From Rubripirellula sp. (GTDB taxonomy: Bacteria > Planctomycetota > Planctomycetia > Pirellulales > Pirellulaceae): a stretch of 6,899 bases of DNA. A program made the position numbers and the translations under genes. Of this stretch, positions 1 to 6,775 are shown piece by piece (position 1 is the stretch's first letter; each line of letters starts with the position of its first letter). The stretch spans positions 1-6,899 of the forward strand of contig JARFQX010001002.1 of the NCBI GenBank assembly GCA_029287555.1, in the 5' to 3' direction. The notes under the pieces were generated by a model. The model saw only the letters and a program-made list of their open reading frames with translations. It made no database searches and was not told where the DNA came from.

Positions 1-2667
1 GTCTGGATCGGCGCGGCGCCCCACCTGTTATTCATTCCGGATGCCAACCGTGACGATATTCCCGATGCCGAACCTCAGGTGATGCTCGACGGATGGGGCT
101 ACCACGATACGCACGAAACCCTCAACAGCTTCACGTGGGGACCGGATGGTTGGCTCTACGGTTGCCAGGGCGTGTTTACGCACAGCAACGTCGGCAAGCC
201 AGACGCATCCGAAGACCAGCGTGTCAAGATGAACGCGGGTGTTTGGCGATTCCATCCAATCGATCACCGCTTCGAAGTCTTCGCGCACGGCACCAGCAAT
301 CCCTGGGGAGTCGATTTCAACGATCGCGGCGAGTGGTTCATCAGCGCGTGTGTGATCCCGCACCTGTATCACATTCAACAGGGCGGGCGCTATCAACGGC
401 AGGCAGGCCAGCACTTCAATCCCTATACCTTTGACGACATCAAGACCATCGCGGATCACGCCCACTTTGTGGGCAGAATCCAGGATCACGCCTACTGGGG
501 TGACAACCGAACGAAGATGCCGGCCGCTCCGTTGGATACTTCGATGATGGGTGGCGGGCACGCTCACTGCGGACTGGCGATCTACAACGCCGACGTCTTC
601 CCGCGACAGTTTTACGGTGACCTTTTCTTTCACAACCTACACGGGCATCGGCTGGTGCGCGAGAGCTTGGAAAAGGAGGGTTCGGGTTTCGTCGGCAAAC
701 ACCGACCAGACTTCGCGTTCGCACGCGACCACAAGGAGATCGGCGTGGGCGTCATGGTCGGGCCGGACGGAGCGATCTACACCTCCGACTGGCACGATAT
801 TCAAACGTGTCACAATCGAGTTGCCGAAATCTGGGATCGGACCAATGGTCGACTGTTCCGAATCCGATACGGCGATGTCCGACCGCAGCGCATTGATTTG
901 TGGTCCGAGAGCGACGAGCAACTGGTCGACAGGCTTCGCGGTGGCAATGGGTTCTTGGCACGTCAGGCTCAGCGAATCCTGCAGGAGCGATCGGTGGATG
1001 GGTCGTTGGACCTTGCTCGCGCATCGGCCAGTCTCAGCGAGGTGATCGCCGGCGGCGGCCAGCGAGATCGCTTGCGGGCACTTTGGACAAAGTGGTGCAT
1101 CGGAGCGATCGATGAAGCCGAATTGGTCTCGCTGCTGCATGACAGCGACCAGTACGTACGGGGCTGGACGGTCCACTTTTTCGGCGAACGCATCGGCAAG
1201 GGGGATCCAATCTCATCCTTCCAACCGCTGCTCAATCTGGCGAAGTCCGAATCGAGTCCCGTGGTTAGACGCTACGTTGCCTCGCTGCTGCAGGCGATGC
1301 CGTTTGCCGAGCGTTGGTCCGTCATCGAAGCTCTAACGTCGCATGCGATGGACCAGCAGGATCGTAATCTGCCGCATCTGATTTGGTATGGCTTGGAACC
1401 GCTCGCCGGGGAGGATCCCGATCGCGCCTACGAAGTCGCCAAGCAGAGCCGATGGAACGATTTGCTGAGGTGGACGGTTCGTCGCACGGCGGTCACGCCG
1501 CAGGGACGAGAAGTGCTGGCGGCCCGACTGGGCGCCGCGGGCGAGCAACCACACCGATTGATGATCCTCGAAGAACTCGATGCCGCGGCCAAGAGTCGCG
1601 GCGGTGTCGAAATGCCTTCGCAATGGCCCAATGCTTACCAACAGCTCATCGACGCACCGTTGCCCCGCGTTCGCGAATTAACACGTTCGGTCGCGGTCCA
1701 GTTTGGTGACCAAGCGGTCGTGCCTTACTTTCGATCGGTTCTCGCGGACCGAGGCAAGTCCAAGCAGCAGCGACTCGAAGCGCTGGCGGCACTGAGAACG
1801 GCGAAGGACGCCGAGCTTCCTCTGCAGGTCTTCCGCTTGTTGGATGATCGACAAATCTCCGTCGAGGCAGTCTCCGCGCTCGCTCAATTCAACGATGCAA
1901 GCGTGGCGGATGAACTGCTTGAAAGGTTCTCCGACTTTGACGATGCCACACGAACTGCCGCCCTGAGCACCCTTGCTTCACGCGCTTCGACGGCTGAGAA
2001 GTTGATCGCTGCGATGGAATCGGACTCGATCGATCCGACGACTGTCCCCGCCTTCATCGTTCGACAGGCAACAGCGCTCGGCAGCGAAGAACTGAACAAG
2101 CGACTCGAGGAGGTTTGGGGGCGCATCGTTGAAAGCGGTGCCGAGAAGCAGGAACTCTACGCCAAGTACCGAGCCGTGCTGCGCCCCCGGGCGATCCAAG
2201 GCGGCAATGCTTCACGTGGTCGTGTGCTCTATGAAGCGAACTGCGGTCAATGTCACAGACTGTTTGGCGTTGGCGGAAAGATCGGGCCCGATATCACGGG
2301 GGCCAATCGCACCGACGTCGACTATTGGCTCGAGAACATCCTCGAGCCCAACGCATTGATTGGAAAGGCCTATCAGACGACCAGGTTCTTGATGTTCGAC
2401 GGCCGCGTGGTCAGTGGGATTGTGAAAGAAGAGAATAGTGAAGCGTTTACTGTTCAGTCCGCAACGGAAGAAGTCGTCCTTTCCAAGTCCGATATCGACG
2501 AAGCGATGTCGTCGAATATCTCTCTGATGCCTGAAGGCCAACTGCAACCGATGACCAACCAGCAGGTGCTGGACCTGTTCAAGTACTTGACGGGACCATC
2601 GCAGGTGAGCCTTCCGGCAAAAGCAGGACGGACGACCGACGAGTCCGGTGCGAAGGCTTCGCCATGA
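1..2667 (+). CDS. PVC-type haem-binding CxxCH protein (membrane-bound dehydrogenase-like), 5'-truncated by the window
   Basis: The reading frame is open from base 1, and the residues before the first in-frame start codon (GTG at 79) are already family-like (WIGAAPHLLFIPDANRDD), so the gene begins outside the window; 888 residues are visible. About residues 1-290 look like the propeller-type glucose/sorbosone dehydrogenase-like domain of the planctomycete 'putative membrane-bound dehydrogenase' family (SNPWGVDF, GGGHAHCG, YTSDWHD, RLFRIRYG). About residues 340-680 are helical HEAT-like repeats. The C-terminus is a cytochrome c domain with CGQCH at residues 748-752 (bases 2242-2256), followed by GPDITG and a probable distal haem ligand Met in LMPEG near residue 843. 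In this family the protein is expected to be exported and to oxidise a sugar-like or other small substrate, passing electrons to the haem; the substrate is unknown. The N-terminal signal peptide cannot be seen here. Family assignment is strong, catalytic role is inference. Confidence 0.9.
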   Translation, partial: VWIGAAPHLLFIPDANRDDIPDAEPQVMLDGWGYHDTHETLNSFTWGPDGWLYGCQGVFTHSNVGKPDASEDQRVKMNAGVWRFHPIDHRFEVFAHGTSNPWGVDFNDRGEWFISACVIPHLYHIQQGGRYQRQAGQHFNPYTFDDIKTIADHAHFVGRIQDHAYWGDNRTKMPAAPLDTSMMGGGHAHCGLAIYNADVFPRQFYGDLFFHNLHGHRLVRESLEKEGSGFVGKHRPDFAFARDHKEIGVGVMVGPDGAIYTSDWHDIQTCHNRVAEIWDRTNGRLFRIRYGDVRPQRIDLWSESDEQLVDRLRGGNGFLARQAQRILQERSVDGSLDLARASASLSEVIAGGGQRDRLRALWTKWCIGAIDEAELVSLLHDSDQYVRGWTVHFFGERIGKGDPISSFQPLLNLAKSESSPVVRRYVASLLQAMPFAERWSVIEALTSHAMDQQDRNLPHLIWYGLEPLAGEDPDRAYEVAKQSRWNDLLRWTVRRTAVTPQGREVLAARLGAAGEQPHRLMILEELDAAAKSRGGVEMPSQWPNAYQQLIDAPLPRVRELTRSVAVQFGDQAVVPYFRSVLADRGKSKQQRLEALAALRTAKDAELPLQVFRLLDDRQISVEAVSALAQFNDASVADELLERFSDFDDATRTAALSTLASRASTAEKLIAAMESDSIDPTTVPAFIVRQATALGSEELNKRLEEVWGRIVESGAEKQELYAKYRAVLRPRAIQGGNASRGRVLYEANCGQCHRLFGVGGKIGPDITGANRTDVDYWLENILEPNALIGKAYQTTRFLMFDGRVVSGIVKEENSEAFTVQSATEEVVLSKSDIDEAMSSNISLMPEGQLQPMTNQQVLDLFKYLTGPSQVSLPAKAGRTTDESGAKASP

Positions 2668-2695
2668 TCGACATGCGCGGGCGATGACGCGTCGA
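2668..2695 (+). terminator. Possible hairpin directly after the haem protein gene
   Basis: Immediately after the TGA stop, TCGAC (2668-2672) can pair with GTCGA (2691-2695), and after a two-base bulge GCG (2675-2677) pairs with CGC (2688-2690), leaving a 10-base loop. There is no T-run right after the stem; the nearest T-rich stretch starts near 2722. It could end transcription of the upstream gene, but a stem this short can occur by chance. Confidence 0.3.
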
Positions 2696-2820
2696 CCGGC
2701 GGCGAACCGAGAGTGCTGGAGCTTTTCATTTTCCGCGGTCGATGGGTGTGTCTGACTTGCCTGGAAAAGAGTGAGGTTTCCCGCTTTCGTCCATTCACCG
2801 CACCGGATCCCGGAATCGCC

Positions 2821-3411
2821 ATGCCAATCGAAAACAAAGCGGACTTAGAGAATTACCGACAGTACTTGCGGGTGCTGGCCGACATGCAACTCGACCCGCG
2901 ACTTCGGGCCAAGGAGGATCGATCGGATATTGTCCAGATCACGCTCGTCCAGGCTTATCGTGACCTTGATGGCTTTCGAGGTAACACCGAAGGTGAACTT
3001 CGGGCTTGGCTCAAAACCATCCTGACCCACACCCTGATCAACGTCGCCAAGAAGTATCAGGCTCAAAAACGAGACTTTCGACTCGAACGCTCGATCGACC
3101 AGCAGATGCAGGAATCGGCGATCCGCATCGTCGGCGAGTTGCCCGCCGATCAATCGTCACCGAGCCAAAACATCATGCGTCAGGAGCGCGCGGAGAAATT
3201 GGCCGACGCGATGTCTGACCTTCTCGAGGATGAATACACCGCCGTGATGTTGAAACATGTCCACGATTGGAAAGTCGCCGAGATCGCTCAGCACATGGGA
3301 AGGACCCCCGAGGGAATCGCCGGTCTGCTCCGCCGAGGCCTGAAGAAGCTGCGCCGATCGATACCGCTGGCCGATGATGGCTCCGTTCACCTTGGAAGGG
3401 GAAAGGATTGA
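2821..3411 (+). CDS. ECF-type sigma-70 factor, planctomycete style
   Basis: This 196-residue protein is a two-domain extracytoplasmic-function sigma factor that would direct RNA polymerase to a specific promoter set. Residues about 10-85 form region 2 (YRQYLRVLADMQLD, SDIVQITLVQAYRDLDGFRG, then ELRAWLKTIL), a pattern typical of the planctomycete ECF group. Residues about 122-180 form region 4, with a helix-turn-helix at VAEIAQHMGRTPEGIAGLLRRGLKKLRR. ATG 2821 was chosen because family homology begins about ten residues later; an in-frame GTG at 2713 would add 36 residues with no family resemblance. The ribosome binding site before 2821 is weak (GGA, six bases upstream). No anti-sigma factor or kinase gene lies next to it, so its signal is unknown. 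Its 3' end overlaps the convergent cyanophycinase gene by 25 bp. Typical members have a slightly longer N-terminus, so the start carries some doubt. Confidence 0.88.
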   Translation: MPIENKADLENYRQYLRVLADMQLDPRLRAKEDRSDIVQITLVQAYRDLDGFRGNTEGELRAWLKTILTHTLINVAKKYQAQKRDFRLERSIDQQMQESAIRIVGELPADQSSPSQNIMRQERAEKLADAMSDLLEDEYTAVMLKHVHDWKVAEIAQHMGRTPEGIAGLLRRGLKKLRRSIPLADDGSVHLGRGKD

Positions 3412-4196
3412 CCGGAACCAAAGGTCTCAACCGAGAGCGAATCGGGACCATCATTGGTCGAAACGACGGTGACGAATGAGTCTCCCAGCACGTGGCATTC
3501 TCCCCGCTGGTAAATAAGTGCCGTAGACTCTGCGATCCCCACACCGGTTCGATCCGGATGGGTGCGGACCGCTTGGAGCAAGCGGTTGAATCGATTGCGT
3601 TTGAGAAAATGCTGATCCACGATCGCACCACCAAGCAGATCGATTCCCGTCGCGATCACTGGAACCGGACTTCCCGATTGAATCATGACCTTCGATTGGA
3701 TCGCAGCCCCGGCGGAGGTTCCACCCACAACGCCACCGCGATGAAACAGTCCGAGCACCGCCCGTTCCGTTGCAGTGCCAACGTAGGTCGCAGCCAAACG
3801 CGATTGCTGGCCGCCACCGAACCAAACGGCCGTGGCCTGGCCGAGCGGCTCGGTAAATGTCGCCGAATCAGCTGCGGTGCGATTATCGGCGTGAAGAATC
3901 GACACGTGTCCGATTCCGAGTTCCGACCATCGGCTAACCATCTCGGCTTGATCCGAATCCCCGACTCTGCTGCTGGCCGTGGGAATCACGACCAATCTCC
4001 CGCGATCCCCACCGGCGAGTTCGACGAACCGTTCCAAGACCACCTGGGGAAGCGAACCGCCCCCGCAGATCACCAGGCTTCCAAGAGGCCCATCGGCTGG
4101 TGCGACCTCCTCTCGGTTGGGGCCGTCCGCCCAGGCGTTCGTCACTGATAGCAGCAGCAACCAACTCAGTGCCGCGGCCATGAAAGAATGGTTCAT
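3387..4196 (-). CDS. Secreted cyanophycinase-like peptidase (family S51)
   Basis: The 269-residue protein belongs to the cyanophycinase / S51 serine peptidase family, whose characterised members cut the storage polymer cyanophycin into beta-Asp-Arg dipeptides. Visible hallmarks: LVICGGGS near residue 41, FGGGQQSRL with the glycine-rich loop at 127-131, the nucleophile elbow GGTSAGAA with Ser161, DQHFLKRNRFNRLL with His196, and GVGIAESTAL with Glu223, together a plausible Ser/His/Glu active site. Residues 1-23 look like a signal peptide: a hydrophobic LSWLLLLSV core and a likely cut after AWA, so the enzyme probably acts outside the cytoplasm. The ATG at 4196 was preferred over the GTG at 4226 because GAGG sits eight bases upstream and the signal peptide then starts naturally. 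The loop has Gln where many relatives have Asp, and Ala precedes Glu223 where many have Asp. No cyanophycin synthetase is in view, so the true substrate may be another isoaspartyl or Asp-containing peptide. Confidence 0.87.
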   Translation of the reverse strand: MNHSFMAAALSWLLLLSVTNAWADGPNREEVAPADGPLGSLVICGGGSLPQVVLERFVELAGGDRGRLVVIPTASSRVGDSDQAEMVSRWSELGIGHVSILHADNRTAADSATFTEPLGQATAVWFGGGQQSRLAATYVGTATERAVLGLFHRGGVVGGTSAGAAIQSKVMIQSGSPVPVIATGIDLLGGAIVDQHFLKRNRFNRLLQAVRTHPDRTGVGIAESTALIYQRGECHVLGDSFVTVVSTNDGPDSLSVETFGSGQSFPLPR

Positions 4197-4204
4197 CGAG
4201 ATTG

Positions 4205-4208
4205 CCTC
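4205..4208 (-). promoter_or_regulatory. Ribosome binding site deciding the cyanophycinase start
   Basis: On the minus strand GAGG lies eight bases before the ATG at 4196. The alternative GTG start at 4226 has no such motif, so this site favours the shorter protein that begins with the signal peptide. Confidence 0.6.
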
Positions 4209-4225
4209 AATCGCTACCTCGGCCA

Positions 4226-4252
4226 CACGGGGGTCATTTTGTCACACCCGTG
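4226..4252. repeat. Inverted repeat in the divergent promoter region (CACGGG / CCCGTG)
   Basis: A perfect 6-base inverted repeat, CACGGG at 4226-4231 and CCCGTG at 4247-4252, is separated by 15 bases that themselves contain GTCA-TTTT-GTCA. It lies 30 to 56 bases upstream of the cyanophycinase ATG, where an operator or a 5' leader hairpin would sit. Function is not shown; six-base arms can occur by chance. Confidence 0.35.
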
Positions 4253-4284
4253 CCGCTCATCGGACCTTCGGGACGGCGGACCAA

Positions 4285-4305
4285 GTCAGCAACTTTCCTG
4301 CTGAC
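4285..4305. repeat. Perfect 7-base inverted repeat in the divergent promoter region
   Basis: GTCAGCA at 4285-4291 and TGCTGAC at 4299-4305 are perfect reverse complements around a 7-base spacer. The repeat sits about midway between the two divergent start codons, 71 bases before the TTG of the rightward gene. It may be a regulator binding site serving one or both genes, or a hairpin in a leader RNA. A weak -35/-10-like pair (CTGACG 4301-4306, TATCCT 4324-4329, 17-base spacing) overlaps its right arm, which would fit an operator, but each box matches consensus only in four of six positions. Confidence 0.45.
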
Positions 4306-4363
4306 GTTCCCGCGGCACAATACTATCCTGATGAGGATGATTTTGCACTGAAACGTACCCATC

Positions 4364-4368
4364 GGAGG
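4364..4368 (+). promoter_or_regulatory. Strong ribosome binding site before a TTG start
   Basis: A perfect GGAGG is followed by a 7-base spacer and TTG at 4376. The later in-frame ATG codons (4397, 4400) have no comparable motif, so this site decides for the TTG start. Confidence 0.7.
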
Positions 4369-4375
4369 CAAATCT

Positions 4376-6532
4376 TTGTTCACCACATCTCGCAAGATGA
4401 TGTCAGGTAGCGATCTTGCAAAGTTGATCGCGATTGCATTGGCTGGGGTTTTGATTGCGGTCAACGCGTTGGAAGCAGTTGGTCAAGAAAGGCTTTCGAC
4501 GCGGCCCGATCGGGACTCGCGTCCGAGTGAGTCGGAACCGGATGATTCAGCCGATGCCCCGGTGCGACAGGGGCCGGCGCCGGTCAAGCCCGGTGACGTT
4601 GGCGTGGGTCGCCTGATTAGCGATCTCGCCTTCACGGATCTCAATGGAAACGACCGTCGACTGAGCGAGTTCGAAGACGCCAGCGCGGTCGTCCTCGCTT
4701 TAACCGGAACGGGGTGTCCGCTATGCCTGAAGTACGCGCCGTCCTTGGCAAGGATTGAGCAGGATTATCGCCAACGGGGAGCGCGATTTGTTTTCATCAA
4801 TCCCAACGAGTCGGAAGGAGTCGATCGACTTCGTGATGCCATCTCGAGTCACGGTTTTCAGGGACCCTACGTCAAAGATGGAAACAAGGAATTGCTGCGG
4901 GAACTCGAGGCCGAAACGACGACGGAAGTCTTCGTCCTTGACCGCGCGCGGACCCTCGTTTACCGGGGTGCCGTTGATGACCAATATGGTTTCGGCTATG
5001 CCCTGGACGCCCCCAGGCACGAGTATTTGATCGATGCACTGGAAGCCGTCTTCGCTGACCGGCCTCCCGCGGTGGCTGCCACTTCATCGCCCGGCTGCGA
5101 GATCTACTACGGAAACGACGACAACTTAAAGAAGCCGGTCACGGTCACCTACCACAATCGAATCTCGCGCATCATTCAGGCTAACTGCATTGAATGTCAC
5201 CGTGACACGGGGATCGCACCGATCGCGCTGGAAACCTATGAAGAGGTCAAAGATTACGCTGGCATGATCCGTCGGGTCGTCGAGCGAGGAATCATGCCTC
5301 CCTGGTTTGCCGCGCCCGATCAACATGGCGACGGCGAGCCCCACTCGCATCCGATCTGGGCGAACGATCGATCGCTCAGCGAAGCGGAAACGGCCGACTT
5401 GGTGAGTTGGATCGAATCGGGTGCGCCCCAAGGCGATCCCTCCGATGCACCACTTCCGCGCAAGTTTCCCGATGGTTGGTTGATTGGCGAACCCGATGCC
5501 GTCTTTGAATTCCCCGAGCCGGTCAAGATCAAGGCCACTGGCATCCTGCCTTACAAGAACATTGTCATCGATACGAACCTTGCCGAAGACAAATGGGTTT
5601 CGGCGATTGAAGTGGTTCCAGGTGATCGTCGCGTCGTGCACCACGTCCTGGTCTTCGCGCTGGCTCCCGAGGGCACGGCAAAACGGGGCCGGGGCGGAGT
5701 CGATTACTGGGGAATCTATGTTCCCGGAAACAGCACTCAGATCTACCCGGAGGGCTACGCTCGAAAGCTGCCGGCGGGATCACGGTTGAAGTTCCAGATG
5801 CACTACACGACCAACGGCGTGGCAACCGAAGATCGCACCAAGATTGGACTGGTGTTTGCCAAAGCACCACCTCGACACGAAGTCAGGACGGCCAGCATCC
5901 TCAACTCGGATTTCCGAATTCCACCCGGCGCGGCGAACCATCGTGTCGAGGCATCGATCGAATTGCCCGCCGATATCCAAGTACTCGGATACCTTCCGCA
6001 CCATCACCTACGAGGAAAAGCATGTCGATACGAGTTGACCACGCCGACGGGTGAGCGCGAAGTGTTGCTCGACGTGCCGCGTTACGATTTCAATTGGCAA
6101 CTGTTCTACCAGTACGCCGAGCCAAGGTTAATGCGCAGAGGAAGCCGCATCGATTTCACCGCTTGGTATGACAACAGCGATCGGAATCCAGCCAATCCTG
6201 ATCCCACGGTAACCGTGCGATGGGGAGAGCAGACGTACGACGAAATGCACTTGGGCTACATCGAATACGTCATCCCGGGAGAGAGCCGTGGTAACGACGG
6301 AACCGACCTGCAACAGCGGCGGGCGTCGGATTCGCAGGACGAATCGCGAACCGCAAAACTGCTGCGGCGAATTGACGTCAACGGCGATGGCTGGATTACT
6401 CGTGACGAAGTTCGCCAGCGTCTGCCCGGCGATGCGAGCGCCTCGGGACAGATCTTTGATCAGCTGGACCGAAACGGCGACGACAAGCTTGATCGCGAGG
6501 AGCTTTCCAGGTTGGGCAATCGAAGACCCTGA
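4376..6532 (+). CDS. Exported thioredoxin-like / cytochrome c / PHM-type copper monooxygenase / EF-hand fusion protein
   Basis: The 718-residue protein starts at TTG, supported by GGAGG seven bases upstream. Residues about 13-36 are a hydrophobic export signal or anchor (LAKLIAIALAGVLIAVNA), followed by a charged, Pro/Ser/Asp-rich linker to about 70. A thioredoxin/redoxin-like domain spans about 72-228, with CPLC at 114-117. A cytochrome c domain has CIECH at 271-275, with a possible distal Met in IMPPW (307). About 375-635 resemble the copper type II ascorbate-dependent monooxygenase (PHM/DBH) fold: HH at 422-423, His476 in QMHY, HHH at 542-544 before LRGK, and Met624 in YDEM correspond to the CuH and CuM ligands of PHM. 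The end carries two EF-hand loops, 667-678 and 698-709 (the latter with Asp703 in place of the usual Gly). It probably acts in the periplasm, possibly feeding electrons through haem to copper for oxygen-dependent hydroxylation. Domain identity is well supported; substrate and electron path are inference. Confidence 0.88.
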   Translation: MFTTSRKMMSGSDLAKLIAIALAGVLIAVNALEAVGQERLSTRPDRDSRPSESEPDDSADAPVRQGPAPVKPGDVGVGRLISDLAFTDLNGNDRRLSEFEDASAVVLALTGTGCPLCLKYAPSLARIEQDYRQRGARFVFINPNESEGVDRLRDAISSHGFQGPYVKDGNKELLRELEAETTTEVFVLDRARTLVYRGAVDDQYGFGYALDAPRHEYLIDALEAVFADRPPAVAATSSPGCEIYYGNDDNLKKPVTVTYHNRISRIIQANCIECHRDTGIAPIALETYEEVKDYAGMIRRVVERGIMPPWFAAPDQHGDGEPHSHPIWANDRSLSEAETADLVSWIESGAPQGDPSDAPLPRKFPDGWLIGEPDAVFEFPEPVKIKATGILPYKNIVIDTNLAEDKWVSAIEVVPGDRRVVHHVLVFALAPEGTAKRGRGGVDYWGIYVPGNSTQIYPEGYARKLPAGSRLKFQMHYTTNGVATEDRTKIGLVFAKAPPRHEVRTASILNSDFRIPPGAANHRVEASIELPADIQVLGYLPHHHLRGKACRYELTTPTGEREVLLDVPRYDFNWQLFYQYAEPRLMRRGSRIDFTAWYDNSDRNPANPDPTVTVRWGEQTYDEMHLGYIEYVIPGESRGNDGTDLQQRRASDSQDESRTAKLLRRIDVNGDGWITRDEVRQRLPGDASASGQIFDQLDRNGDDKLDREELSRLGNRRP

Positions 6533-6619
6533 ACTCAAATCGGCGGATCGGCCGTCCGAGCATCACTTTCAAGTATCACCATTGAAGTGGCGTTTTCGTC
6601 GTTAACCAACGCATCAGTC

Positions 6620-6665
6620 TTGAGGTTACGCTGTCGTCCCAACCGTTGGAAAAGCGCAACCTCAA
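6620..6665. repeat. Strong imperfect palindrome / stem-loop with an inner hairpin
   Basis: The arms 6620-6632 and 6653-6665 are 13 bases each and complementary except for one A-C mismatch: TTGAGGTT pairs with AACCTCAA and CGCT with AGCG. Inside the loop CCAAC (6639-6643) can pair with GTTGG (6645-6649), giving a second, nested hairpin. There is no T-run on either side, so it is not a textbook intrinsic terminator. It could end transcription of the 4376-6532 gene, stabilise its mRNA, be a structured small RNA, or be a copy of a dispersed palindromic repeat. The structure is read directly from the sequence; the role is unknown. Confidence 0.6.
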
Positions 6666-6735
6666 AGGGCACCCGCCATCCGTGACATTCGGCCTCATAT
6701 TTCGAGTCGGAGACCCCGGCTAATTTGGGTGAAGC

Positions 6736-6744
6736 TGATACAAT
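6736..6744 (+). promoter_or_regulatory. Possible extended -10 promoter for the last gene
   Basis: TGATACAAT reads as TG-N-TACAAT, one mismatch from the consensus extended -10 (TGNTATAAT). No good -35 box lies 16-18 bases upstream, as is tolerated for extended -10 promoters. Transcription would start near 6751, giving a leader of about 48 bases before the ATG at 6799. Planctomycete promoter rules are poorly known, so this is a candidate only. Confidence 0.4.
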
Positions 6745-6775
6745 GGAGGGTCCGCCACGCGATTGCCCCCCGCCG

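Noticed and set aside
79..81. GTG as the start of the haem-binding protein
   Set aside because: The frame is open to base 1 and the 26 preceding codons already read as family sequence, so the true start is outside the window.
28..633. Minus-strand 201-codon frame
   Set aside because: It lies wholly antisense to the well-supported dehydrogenase-like domain and shows no recognisable family or motif.
637..1176. Minus-strand 179-codon frame
   Set aside because: It is antisense to the haem protein gene with no family-like motifs; a codon-bias shadow.
2713..2820. N-terminal extension of the sigma factor from GTG 2713
   Set aside because: The 36 extra residues, with two cysteines, do not resemble ECF sigma N-termini and the GTG has no clear ribosome site; kept as a less likely alternative.
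3492..4148. Plus-strand 218-codon frame
   Set aside because: It is the complement of the cyanophycinase gene, whose catalytic motifs are clear; the plus-strand product has no coherent domain.
4197..4226. GTG 4226 as cyanophycinase start
   Set aside because: It has no upstream Shine-Dalgarno motif and would put an acidic ten-residue stretch before the signal peptide; ATG 4196 has GAGG at good spacing.
5126..5644. Minus-strand 172-codon frame
   Set aside because: It lies antisense to the cytochrome c and the start of the copper domain and has no motif of its own.
6288..6605. Plus-strand 105-codon frame overlapping the end of the fusion gene
   Set aside because: Most of it overlaps the EF-hand coding region in another frame, and the product is arginine-rich and low in family-like signal.
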